Assembly (NCBI GenBank): GCA_021298015.1
Contig: JAJTGY010000034.1
Span: 1-45,582 of the forward strand
Direction of reading: 5' to 3'
DNA length: 45,582 bases
From: Flammeovirgaceae bacterium
GTDB lineage: Bacteria; Bacteroidota; Bacteroidia; Cytophagales; Cyclobacteriaceae
Position 1 is the first letter of the stretch. Each line of letters starts with the position of its first letter. Positions 32,203-40,729 of this stretch are shown piece after piece. Made by a program: the position numbers and the translations under genes. A model generated the notes under the pieces. The model ran no database searches, was not told the origin of the DNA, and worked only from the letters and a program-made list of their open reading frames with translations.

Positions 32203-32819
32203 TCACAACAAACCCGTCTTGCCTGCCAGGCCAATGAGCTCGGCCACGTTGCGTGTCTTGGTCTTTTCGAGTAGCTTTTTTCGATGAGTGATAACAGTTT
32301 CAACCGAAACGTTCAGTTGACGGGCAATCTCGGCACTGGTAAGTTCCGCGGCCAGCAGGCGGATAACATCCATTTCACGACTCGAGAGTGCAAGGTTGGG
32401 CGTTAAACCTCCCTCGGCCGACTTCGTTAGCAAATCATTATAGTACACGCCCCCTTTCACGGCAACTTCAAGAGCCCTCTTGAGTTCTTCGGGTTCGCTG
32501 TTTTTTACAAGGAAGCCGCTAATGCCGTAAAGTCGCGCGTTTTCTGCTAACGACCTTTCTTCAAACTGAGTGAGGATAACCACCGGTACCCGAAGGCCTC
32601 GTTTGCGGATCTCTCTCAGCGTATCTATGCCGTTAATACCTGCCATCTGAATGTCGAGCAGGATCACATCAATATCCGGATGTTCCTGCAACCGATCCAT
32701 TGCCTGCCAGCCGTTTTCGGCCTCCAAAAAACGGGCGGGGGTGTAAAGAGCGAGGTAAGCAGATGTAATAAACCACACCTTTTTAGCAAAAAAGCTTCAC
32801 AAATCAGCACTTTCTTCAT
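32203..32819 (-). pseudogene. NarL/FixJ response regulator with a frameshift in the receiver domain
   Basis: The intact frame (from 32778) encodes most of a receiver (ARFLEAENGWQAMDRLQEHPDIDVILLDIQM with phospho-acceptor D42) and a LuxR-type HTH (LSSREMDVIRLLAAELTSAEIARQLNVSVETVITHRKKLLEKT). It lacks the first beta strand and acidic pair. In another frame starting at ATG 32819 the missing part is present (MKKVLICEAFLLKRCGLLHLL), joining the main frame at a run of C/G and T near 32722-32743. The 617-nt span is one base short of a multiple of three; a one-base insertion would give 205 residues, normal for the family. The N-terminal acidic pair reads EA, so the receiver may already be weakened. 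Mutation and sequencing error cannot be separated. Confidence 0.75.
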
Positions 32820-32836
32820 AGCCAGCAAAATCTCTC

Positions 32837-32856
32837 TATCCCCATAATTGGGGATA
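32837..32856. promoter_or_regulatory. Perfect inverted repeat upstream of the response regulator
   Basis: TATCCCC (32837-32843) and GGGGATA (32850-32856) flank a 6-nt AT spacer, 17 nt upstream of the ATG at 32819. It could be a regulator-binding site for the response-regulator gene itself. No regulator can be assigned. Confidence 0.4.
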
Positions 32857-33081
32857 CGCAGCCTTTAAAGATAGTAAGGAAAATAGTTTTGACGGAATGA
32901 CTCAGCGTATTGATTGTGAGTGTGATATCCCGGAAAAAATTATTAATCGCTGTGCCGTGCTGCGTTTGGATTTTTAACAAAATGCATTTACGTAAATGCC
33001 ATGTAAGTTTTGTGCAGAGGTTGATTGATTTCTCGGGCCCCGTTCGGCCGAAATTGTTAAAAATTAAAAAGTAACACTCAA

Positions 33082-33621
33082 ATGCCCCGTCTTACCCTGG
33101 TCGTCTCGCTTGTCAACCTGCTCGTGCTTTGCTTATTCATCAGTTATTACTTCACCAACGATACTTCCCGTATTGCCTATGTTGATTCCAACAAACTGGT
33201 AAACGGGTATAAGGGCATGCAAAAAGCAAGGCAGGAGTACGAACAGAAAGCTGCCGGGTGGAAAGCCAACATTGATACGCTGATCAGCGAGGTAAAAACG
33301 CAGATCATGGATTATGAGAAGGCCAGCGCCCGCATGACCGAGCGTGAGCGCAAGCTGAGTCAGGAACTGATTCGCACAAAGCAGAAGCAATTGGAGGAAT
33401 ACCAGCAGGCCATGAACATGAAGGCGCAGGAAGAAGATCGTCAAATGACGGCCAACGTGCTGAGCCAGGTCAATGCCTATATCACGCGCTATGGAAAAGA
33501 CAAGGGGTACCGCCTCATCCTGGCCACCACGGATTATGGCAACATCGCCTACGCGCAGGATGCACTTGACCTCACAGAGGAAATCCTGGAAGGTCTCAAC
33601 GAGCAATACACGGGCAAATAA
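33082..33621 (+). CDS. OmpH/Skp-like periplasmic chaperone (179 aa)
   Basis: An N-terminal hydrophobic segment (about 5-24) acts as signal or anchor, followed by the OmpH/Skp pattern: IAYVDSNKLVNGYKGMQKAR, a long charged coiled coil (about 50-125; KSGT-free, Lys/Glu/Gln-rich) and a C-terminal strand-helix YITRYGKDKGYRLILATTDYGNIAYAQDALDLTEEIL. Skp-like trimers hold unfolded outer-membrane or surface proteins during transit. It begins the locus encoding very large secreted YD-repeat proteins and is directly followed by a lipoprotein gene (TAAATG junction), so a role in their export is plausible (inference). Confidence 0.83.
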   Translation: MPRLTLVVSLVNLLVLCLFISYYFTNDTSRIAYVDSNKLVNGYKGMQKARQEYEQKAAGWKANIDTLISEVKTQIMDYEKASARMTERERKLSQELIRTKQKQLEEYQQAMNMKAQEEDRQMTANVLSQVNAYITRYGKDKGYRLILATTDYGNIAYAQDALDLTEEILEGLNEQYTGK

Positions 33622-34218
33622 ATGAGGTGGCCCGGGCTCATTCTGCTTTTTTTGGTCAGTTGCGCTCCCCGTGAGTTGTCGCATGATGAATTGCTGGCCT
33701 ACCTGGCGGACCCCGCCCATGGGCTTGTGAAGGAGGAAGTGACCGGGGATCTGAAAGTGACGCTTCGCTACCGGCCCACGGATTTGCTGGTGGAACAAGA
33801 GGCCGGTGAGCGGCCAACACGGCAGATGGTGGATTCGCTACGAAAAAAATATAGCGGGAAGTATTACTTCACGCTTGGCTTTTCGGTGAATGACCGCGAG
33901 GCCTTACATACCACTGGGGACTATGGCCGGTACAGCGAGTTGCTCCAAACCTTGTCGTTTCGCCTGGGCGAGTATGTGTGGTTAACGTCTCCGGCCGGGG
34001 ACACCACCGAACTGCTCGACTATATGATGGACCGCACCTTTGGGTTTGCATCCAGCACCAATTTGTTAATGGTATTCGATGCCGCGGAGGTATCGCCCGA
34101 GGCCGACTTCATTCAGATTCATATCAATGAGTTTGGTTTCCATTCGGGCAACCACATCTTCCGGTTCGATACCGATGACCTTATGAAATGCCCTCAACTC
34201 ACGTTTGACTTAATGTAA
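33622..34218 (+). CDS. Lipoprotein of the YD-repeat locus (198 aa)
   Basis: A lipobox LVSC (C14) after a short hydrophobic signal predicts an envelope lipoprotein. The mature part is acidic and mixed alpha/beta (YYFTLGFSVNDREALHTTGDYGRYSELL, ...DFIQIHINEFGFHSGNHIFRFDTDDL). The family is not recognised, but small lipoproteins of this type occur just before RHS/SpvB-like genes in Bacteroidota as I recall. It starts on the base after the OmpH-like stop codon and ends 7 nt before the giant gene, so all three are one operon. Confidence 0.72.
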   Translation: MRWPGLILLFLVSCAPRELSHDELLAYLADPAHGLVKEEVTGDLKVTLRYRPTDLLVEQEAGERPTRQMVDSLRKKYSGKYYFTLGFSVNDREALHTTGDYGRYSELLQTLSFRLGEYVWLTSPAGDTTELLDYMMDRTFGFASSTNLLMVFDAAEVSPEADFIQIHINEFGFHSGNHIFRFDTDDLMKCPQLTFDLM

Positions 34219-34225
34219 TATCGCC

Positions 34226-37200
34226 ATGCGCACTCGATTTTCTACCCGCCAACTTGCCGCCCTGTTCTTCCTGCTCATTATGCTGGCGGATGTGCTGACA
34301 CCCACTGTTGCTTATGCCTTGACTGCCGGACCGACTGCACCAGAGGCAACCAGTTTTGAACCGGTGGATACTACGGATGCAGTAAACACGATTACCGGAG
34401 ACTTCGTTTACAACATGCCATTGCTCGAAGTTCCGGGCCCCGCTGGGAGTTGTCCCCTGTCCTTGTCGTATCATGCCGGCATTCAACCAAATGTTGAGGC
34501 AAGTTGGGTAGGGTTGGGCTGGTCGTTGAACCCCGGTGCCATTAACAGAATAGTAAACGGATTACCGGACGACTATAATGAGGTATCAAGCGTAAGTCGG
34601 GTGTTTTGGGAGGGTGGGGAGTACAAAGAGTCGAGGGTTGGTGTATCTGTTGGGATTGGGAATTTTGCTACTGTTAGCGCAGGGCTTTCATTTGCAACCG
34701 ATACGTATAAAGGTCGGGGAGTGGGAGGCTACTTGGGCGCCTCCGTTGGAGGTGGACTTGGTAAAGACAGCCCTGCCTCAGCATCATTGAACCTCCAAGT
34801 TGGTATCGCCCCTTTTAGTTCAAGTATAACGGTAAGTGGCGGCATCTCGTTAGGCATTGGCGGCTCGGCAGAGGAAATTTCAGCCGGTGCAAGTGTAGGA
34901 CTATCATTTAATTCGCAAGGTGGTGTTGCCGCTGGAATAAGCGGGGGTATTTCAGCTGGGAAACACAAAGATAATGATCCCAAGCGGGCGCGAATGGGCA
35001 CATCCCTGTTGGGCGGTTCGATTTCAACAGCAGGAGGAGGTGGAAACTTGGGCGTAGCCGGGTTTTCAGTTAATGCCAATAACTCTAAAAATGGTAATAT
35101 TTCAACCCACACCAACAACTGGTCCATCGATATTCCGGTCTACTTTGGCGTAAACCTGAATATTGGGCGTACCTACGTGCGTTATTGGATGGATGAAAAG
35201 CAAACACTTACAAATTATGGGTCGCTGTATTTTCCATCATCAACTCTCACTAGTATGTCAACCAAAGTTTTTGACTCTTACCATTTGCCAAATGAAGAGT
35301 CAATGGCCTCAGGAAAAGATCCTGGCGTATTTGCCAATGGCAGCTTTGCGGACTACGATGTGTACAACGTGAGCGCACAAGGCGTTGGTGGCAGTTTTCG
35401 GCCGTACCATTATGCCTTGAGTCTCTATTCTCAGGATATCGTAAAGGAGGCCGATGGCAGTAAAGAAGTGCTTCATTATGGCATACCCCAACATTCGGTC
35501 GGAGTGCACTACCGGTTTACCAACGACTTCTCGAATCGGGTGCTCAATGAGACTCCTCCGATCGAGATATTGAAGTCAGTTCAGGATTATCAGCAAAGTC
35601 CGCGGAATGCACCGACTGGAAGGCGAAGTGACCCAACAATCACTGATTGGGAATCGAGATTGAATGAGTATTACCCGAGTTCAACCACACCCATTCCCCT
35701 ATTTTTTAACCTTGGCGATATCAAAACGGGTATTGAGGGATATGAGATCCCGGGCACAAAAAGGCGCATCCCGCACGTGCCCGGTTCCAGACATATCGAT
35801 TTTTTTACGAATAATGAAATTATTGATGCCCGTTCGAATCAATCTGCTCGAGATCAACTTCGCGATCGTGGCTTTGTTGAATGCCGTGCCCAGGGATATG
35901 TGCGAAGCGTTACCGATGGCAAGGTTGGGGCCTTTTCCATCACCAATGGAAGCGGAGTGACCTACCACTTTTCTTTGCCGGCCTATGCTTATGACGAGCA
36001 CATCTACCAGCAAAACAAAGACACTCAGCAAAAGACTTCATTTAACAACCTCAGCCAGGCGGGAAGATATGCGTACACCTGGTACCTTACTGCGGTTACC
36101 GGCCCCGATTATGTCGATCGCGGTCCCAGCGGCTCGGCTGATTATATTCTAAACGAGTACGATTGGGGGTATTGGGTCGAGTTTAACTACGGCATGTGGT
36201 CTTCCAACTATCGTTGGCGTAATCCCAGCAGTGGGTTTAATGAGGATATCGACAATAACTTCCAGTCCTTCTCAAAAGGGAAAAAGGAAGTTTATTACCT
36301 GAATTACATTCGCACGGCAACACACACCGCGATGTTTGTCAAGGACATTCGTGCGGACGCAAAGAGTACTACATCCGAGCATGATGTGAGCGTGAAAACC
36401 TCCTCAGGGCAGCATGTGAGTTGGTTAGACGATGGCGGGCACGATGTTGTCAATAGAAGTGTGACTGTTTTACTACCACCGTTTTCCACGCCAGTAAACC
36501 TCCTGAGTTATCCGGAGGCACCGGTTGCAAGTATGTCCTTGAATTCAGTCTTACTTTTTGATAACAAAGATTTGTCTTCCCAATTAGAATCGTATTTCAG
36601 TTTGGATCAAAGACTCGTAGATCGGTATCGATATACAAACCCGCAGACGGGTGCGCAGATGGAGGTCAGGTATCATAACGGCAATAATGTGCTTGATGTT
36701 TATGACGTAAATCAGGTTGCATTTCCGAAAGGTAAATCATTGAGGGTAATTGATCTTGGCTATGACTACTCGCTTTGCCCCGGAACCATAAACAGTTTTG
36801 ACCCCGCGGGAAATTTGTATTCTGGAGCAGTTGACACGGGTTTTGCACCGAATCAGGCGAGCACGGTTGCAAAAGAGGGAAAGCTCACCTTAAAATCGAT
36901 CGAATTCAAGGGTAAGTCAGCGCAAAGTATAATGCCCAAGACTCACTTTGAGTATGAGCTTTCCAATGAGCCGCTCTATTTCGGGAGCATGCAGTACAAT
37001 ACCTCAAATCGTGAGTTTACGATGTTATCAAATTCACTGAACGCCTCAACCCACGCGGCTGGAGATCTTGTGAAGTTCAACTTGCTCAGTAACGTTGTGT
37101 TTGGGTATGTCACCCAGGTCTCGACTGGGCAACTGAAAGTCAAAATGCTGACTGGCAACGTTCCTGCCGGTGCGACCAGTTTTTCGGGTTTGGTAAAGAC

Positions 37201-40200
37201 AAAAAACCCTCCTTATCACAGCAAACTGGTTGATATGTGGGGCTATTATAAGATGGACTTTAATGAGAGTGATCCGAGCAATATTGCTAACTACCCCTCC
37301 ATTATTTCGGCCAAAAACACAGATGTTTGGTCGCTGCGACAGATCCGAACGAGCACCGGAGCTTCAATTCGGGTTGACTATGAATCCGACACGTATGGCG
37401 AAAGCTCGTTGGAGAACCTGACATTAAAGGCTATTCCAATTTCAGCTTCGCCAAATGCCGTGTGTACTCAGGGAGGCAATCCCTACAATTACACCTTAGA
37501 CATTGCGTCTGCGGTAGCTTTTGAGATAAGCAATGGTGGGAATCCCAATCTTGACTTCACCAAGCGGTATCCTCCATTTGTAGGCCCGGAAATGGCCGTT
37601 GACATCCAGTATTGTACGAGTCTTTACGGGTCAACCTCGTGCTCTCCGGTTTCATACTATGGTTCAGTTTTGGACTTTGTGATTGATGTTTTGTCACCGG
37701 ACCGGATGGTTGTTCGCACGTGTGTTTCTTATTCCTCCGTTTTTAATCCATCATTGATAGCGAAAGAGGGCACTATATTTATGCAGTCTTCGTCCTCAAC
37801 ATTTGGTGGAGGCATAAGAGTCAGACGTATTTCTATTGCTGACGCCTTTTCTAGTTCAAGTCGCTCAACAGAATATACGTATGACTTTAATGGTACTTCA
37901 TCGGGAGTTACTTCATACGAGCCGAGCAAGCATCATGTTCCAAAAGATGCTTCTGAAACGTTGAAAAAGTCTATCACAAAGCCCTTGGTAAGCGTGCTTG
38001 GCTTAGCAAGAGAAATTCCAGCCCCTGGAGTCTATTATGGGAAGGTACGCATTCAGGAGACCATGCAAGGCCCGCAAGGGCAAGTAACTTCCAATGGCTA
38101 TACGGACTACGAATTTGACACGTTCGATGCCGGTTTGGTCGGAATTGAGACGTCATCTTCCGACTCGAGATCTTATTTAAGCAGTCATCTTGGGATGTCA
38201 TATAACGAGATTGTGGCTAAGAAAATGAAGATTAAAGATTATACTCAACGTCTCGGAAACCTTCGTTCGGTCACGTTGTATGATCCGGCCGGAAACAAAA
38301 TCAGCGAGACTCGCCAGCACTACCTGCATGATGAACAAACAGCACAGTCGTTTTCAGCCAATAGTAATGAATATCAAAATCTCACTGAACGCTTTGCAAA
38401 TCAAGGGGTAATTCATGAGGCGTTTAACCACGCCCGATGGGTGAGGGCCGGTAATGATGGGAAACTGTTAGGTATTATCAGCGTGAGGGAAGCCTACCCT
38501 TCGATAAGTACGGGGTCAACATCCGTCAATTTTAAGACCGGTGTTAAGACCGAAACACGTAATCTCGCTTTTGACTTTTACAATGGTCAGCCTACGAAGA
38601 CATTCTTAGATGACGGCTATGGTAACAGATTTGTCACGGAATCGCGACCGGCCTATTTATACTACCCGGCAATGGGTCTCAAGGCATATCATGCTAATTC
38701 GAATCAGTGGACCAATCGGCACATGATTGAGCAAGTTGCATACGAAGAAACTTACCGGGCCAACCCAACGAATCTTGGTGAGAAGCTGGATATTGTTGCG
38801 GCATCAGCTCAGACCTGGTCGAATCAGTCGCTCGTAACCGGAGTGGGAACCGGTGGCGTAAGCGGGATTCAAGCTAACATCTGGCGAAAGAAGGCGAATT
38901 ATGCTTTCATTGGAAATGTGGAACAGGCGATGGCAGCCAACGGATTGATCGCTGCTTCTTCCTTCACGCCATTTACGAATTGGACAACCGGAGAACCTCC
39001 CAGCCAATGGCAAAAGACCAGTGAAGTAACCTTGTATGATCCAAATTCCCATGCCATCGAAGCGAAAGACATCAATGAGAACTTCGCGGCAACCAAGTTT
39101 ACATCTGACCATTCTCAAGTGATTGCCTCCGCGGCTAATGCCCGATACACTGAATTTGCCTACTGTGGAGGAGAGGAGAACACAACATCTGCCGGAGGCG
39201 GTGTTACGGTAAACGGAACGCGGGTGCCTACAGCCCATACCGGCTTGTTTGGGGTTCAGGCAGCAGTCAATTCGCGTGCCTTTTCGTTTACACTCACACC
39301 TAGTGCGCGCGACTATGTAGTCAATGTGTGGGCGACCCAACCGGATGCATTCGTGCGTTTCAAGGTGGGTACGGTCACATCCACCGCAACAACCCAGCGG
39401 CTTGGAAAGGCTGGCAATTGGCACTTGTTGCAAGCCACACTCACCGCAACCTCCACGCAACCCATTGAGGTGTGGGTGGAGGCAAAAGGTGCCACCACAC
39501 AGTTTGACGACTTCCGCGTTCACCCGCTCACCGGGCCCATGACCAGTTATGTGTACAACTCTTTTGGTGAGCTGTCCCACATCCTGGATGCCAGCAATCT
39601 GTTTACCGAGTTTCGTTACGATGCAATGGGCCGCCTGACGCAAACCTACCGCGAAACACTGTTGGGCCCTGGCGACCAGCCCCGCTATGGGGCAAGCGGG
39701 ATCGCAAAGGTGTCAGACATCCAATACAACTACGGAAAGAATTCACCGTATCAGGTGAACCTCACGGTGAGCCAAACCGGTGGCTCGGGAAGCGTGTCGC
39801 CAATTGGTTCTGTGCCGGTTGAACAGGGCGAGACCCAAACCATTCGCATTCAAGAGTCGTGCGCAGCACCCCAGGTGCGTTGGGTTTATGTAGATAACGT
39901 ACAGTATCCGACCAACGCATCATTCACCCTCTTCGATGGTTGTTCGGTGTCGATTACACCTGGCTCGGTGCGTCTCGCCAATGTACGGGCGCCCCACGAA
40001 ATTCGGGTCGAGTTCAACACCTTTATGAGTGATGCGGGCTATCGTTGCCACATGATTAATGTAGGTGGCGGCCAGCAATGTCCTTCGGGATTATTTGAAT
40101 ATGGTACCCGCGACCAGTGTGGAAACATTACCTGGGTGCAGAGTTCGTGGCGAGGGCCGGGCAACGCCCCCAATTGCTGCGACCTTCAGCCAAGTGGTAG

Positions 40201-40231
40201 TAACTGTCACTGTGGTCAGGTTGAAAACTAG
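34226..40231 (+). CDS. Giant SpvB-like / YD-repeat secreted protein (2001 aa)
   Basis: A signal peptide (about 1-32) precedes the SpvB-type opening TITGDFVYNMPLLEVPGPAG...SYHAGIQPNVEASWVGLGWSLNPGAINR. A Gly/Ser-rich beta stretch (about 135-290) and a very long beta-rich body follow. YD-type repeats appear late (about 1772-1812; YVYNSFGELSHILDASN, FRYDAMGRLTQTYRE). A domain like the divergent InlB B-repeat follows (about 1845-1930; GSGSVSPIGSVPVEQGETQTI). The tail after FNTFMSD is Cys-rich (seven Cys in about 60 residues). Such proteins form a hollow shell enclosing a C-terminal toxin in RHS/Tc systems; no recognised toxin domain is seen here, so the tail may be a novel effector or a surface module. 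Confidence 0.87.
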   Translation: MRTRFSTRQLAALFFLLIMLADVLTPTVAYALTAGPTAPEATSFEPVDTTDAVNTITGDFVYNMPLLEVPGPAGSCPLSLSYHAGIQPNVEASWVGLGWSLNPGAINRIVNGLPDDYNEVSSVSRVFWEGGEYKESRVGVSVGIGNFATVSAGLSFATDTYKGRGVGGYLGASVGGGLGKDSPASASLNLQVGIAPFSSSITVSGGISLGIGGSAEEISAGASVGLSFNSQGGVAAGISGGISAGKHKDNDPKRARMGTSLLGGSISTAGGGGNLGVAGFSVNANNSKNGNISTHTNNWSIDIPVYFGVNLNIGRTYVRYWMDEKQTLTNYGSLYFPSSTLTSMSTKVFDSYHLPNEESMASGKDPGVFANGSFADYDVYNVSAQGVGGSFRPYHYALSLYSQDIVKEADGSKEVLHYGIPQHSVGVHYRFTNDFSNRVLNETPPIEILKSVQDYQQSPRNAPTGRRSDPTITDWESRLNEYYPSSTTPIPLFFNLGDIKTGIEGYEIPGTKRRIPHVPGSRHIDFFTNNEIIDARSNQSARDQLRDRGFVECRAQGYVRSVTDGKVGAFSITNGSGVTYHFSLPAYAYDEHIYQQNKDTQQKTSFNNLSQAGRYAYTWYLTAVTGPDYVDRGPSGSADYILNEYDWGYWVEFNYGMWSSNYRWRNPSSGFNEDIDNNFQSFSKGKKEVYYLNYIRTATHTAMFVKDIRADAKSTTSEHDVSVKTSSGQHVSWLDDGGHDVVNRSVTVLLPPFSTPVNLLSYPEAPVASMSLNSVLLFDNKDLSSQLESYFSLDQRLVDRYRYTNPQTGAQMEVRYHNGNNVLDVYDVNQVAFPKGKSLRVIDLGYDYSLCPGTINSFDPAGNLYSGAVDTGFAPNQASTVAKEGKLTLKSIEFKGKSAQSIMPKTHFEYELSNEPLYFGSMQYNTSNREFTMLSNSLNASTHAAGDLVKFNLLSNVVFGYVTQVSTGQLKVKMLTGNVPAGATSFSGLVKTKNPPYHSKLVDMWGYYKMDFNESDPSNIANYPSIISAKNTDVWSLRQIRTSTGASIRVDYESDTYGESSLENLTLKAIPISASPNAVCTQGGNPYNYTLDIASAVAFEISNGGNPNLDFTKRYPPFVGPEMAVDIQYCTSLYGSTSCSPVSYYGSVLDFVIDVLSPDRMVVRTCVSYSSVFNPSLIAKEGTIFMQSSSSTFGGGIRVRRISIADAFSSSSRSTEYTYDFNGTSSGVTSYEPSKHHVPKDASETLKKSITKPLVSVLGLAREIPAPGVYYGKVRIQETMQGPQGQVTSNGYTDYEFDTFDAGLVGIETSSSDSRSYLSSHLGMSYNEIVAKKMKIKDYTQRLGNLRSVTLYDPAGNKISETRQHYLHDEQTAQSFSANSNEYQNLTERFANQGVIHEAFNHARWVRAGNDGKLLGIISVREAYPSISTGSTSVNFKTGVKTETRNLAFDFYNGQPTKTFLDDGYGNRFVTESRPAYLYYPAMGLKAYHANSNQWTNRHMIEQVAYEETYRANPTNLGEKLDIVAASAQTWSNQSLVTGVGTGGVSGIQANIWRKKANYAFIGNVEQAMAANGLIAASSFTPFTNWTTGEPPSQWQKTSEVTLYDPNSHAIEAKDINENFAATKFTSDHSQVIASAANARYTEFAYCGGEENTTSAGGGVTVNGTRVPTAHTGLFGVQAAVNSRAFSFTLTPSARDYVVNVWATQPDAFVRFKVGTVTSTATTQRLGKAGNWHLLQATLTATSTQPIEVWVEAKGATTQFDDFRVHPLTGPMTSYVYNSFGELSHILDASNLFTEFRYDAMGRLTQTYRETLLGPGDQPRYGASGIAKVSDIQYNYGKNSPYQVNLTVSQTGGSGSVSPIGSVPVEQGETQTIRIQESCAAPQVRWVYVDNVQYPTNASFTLFDGCSVSITPGSVRLANVRAPHEIRVEFNTFMSDAGYRCHMINVGGGQQCPSGLFEYGTRDQCGNITWVQSSWRGPGNAPNCCDLQPSGSNCHCGQVEN

Positions 40232-40300
40232 CTTCGCACGTATGATTGGGAGCGCGAGAGATTACAACAGATTTTACACCAGTACTAAAACCAATTGGTT

Positions 40301-40729
40301 ATGAAATTTTCACCTAAGATCGAAAGGAAGATGGCGTTCATGTTTTTTTGTATTGCCCTCTTAGCAAATTCAGGCTTCGCCCAAAACATCAAGACCGCCA
40401 ACTTGGTCTGGAAAATTGACTCGGCCGTGAACTTATCAACGAACAAGGGTGTGCCCTATCATGCCGAAATTAAAACGGTGAAAGACAAAAAGTTAATCTG
40501 GACGCAGAAGGGAGGTGAGCGGGTTTCTGAATACACCGTGGTTCGCGTGGAAGGGGATTGGCAAAATGTTAAGGCGGGGGGTGTGGTAACCTATTTCCTG
40601 ACAAAAGACGGGCACACTTGTGAGATGAAATTTGAAAAGGCAAATGTTGGTGTAACAATTACGATTGATTACGGTGCTGCGGGCAAAAGTAAATTCCTGG
40701 TATCCACCATCAACGAATCAGCATTATGA
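40301..40729 (+). CDS. Small secreted protein between two giant YD-repeat genes (142 aa)
   Basis: A signal peptide (about 1-26, ending GFAQ) and a beta-rich mature domain (TANLVWKIDSAVNLSTNKG, WTQKGGERVSEYTVVRVEGDW, VTITIDYGAAGKSKFLV). The family is not recognised. The ATG at 40301 is used; a TTG two codons earlier is unlikely. Its stop overlaps the start of the next giant gene (ATGA). Sitting directly after a YD-repeat gene it is in the position of an immunity protein, yet it is predicted to be exported, so a partner or accessory surface role is equally possible. Confidence 0.68.
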   Translation: MKFSPKIERKMAFMFFCIALLANSGFAQNIKTANLVWKIDSAVNLSTNKGVPYHAEIKTVKDKKLIWTQKGGERVSEYTVVRVEGDWQNVKAGGVVTYFLTKDGHTCEMKFEKANVGVTITIDYGAAGKSKFLVSTINESAL

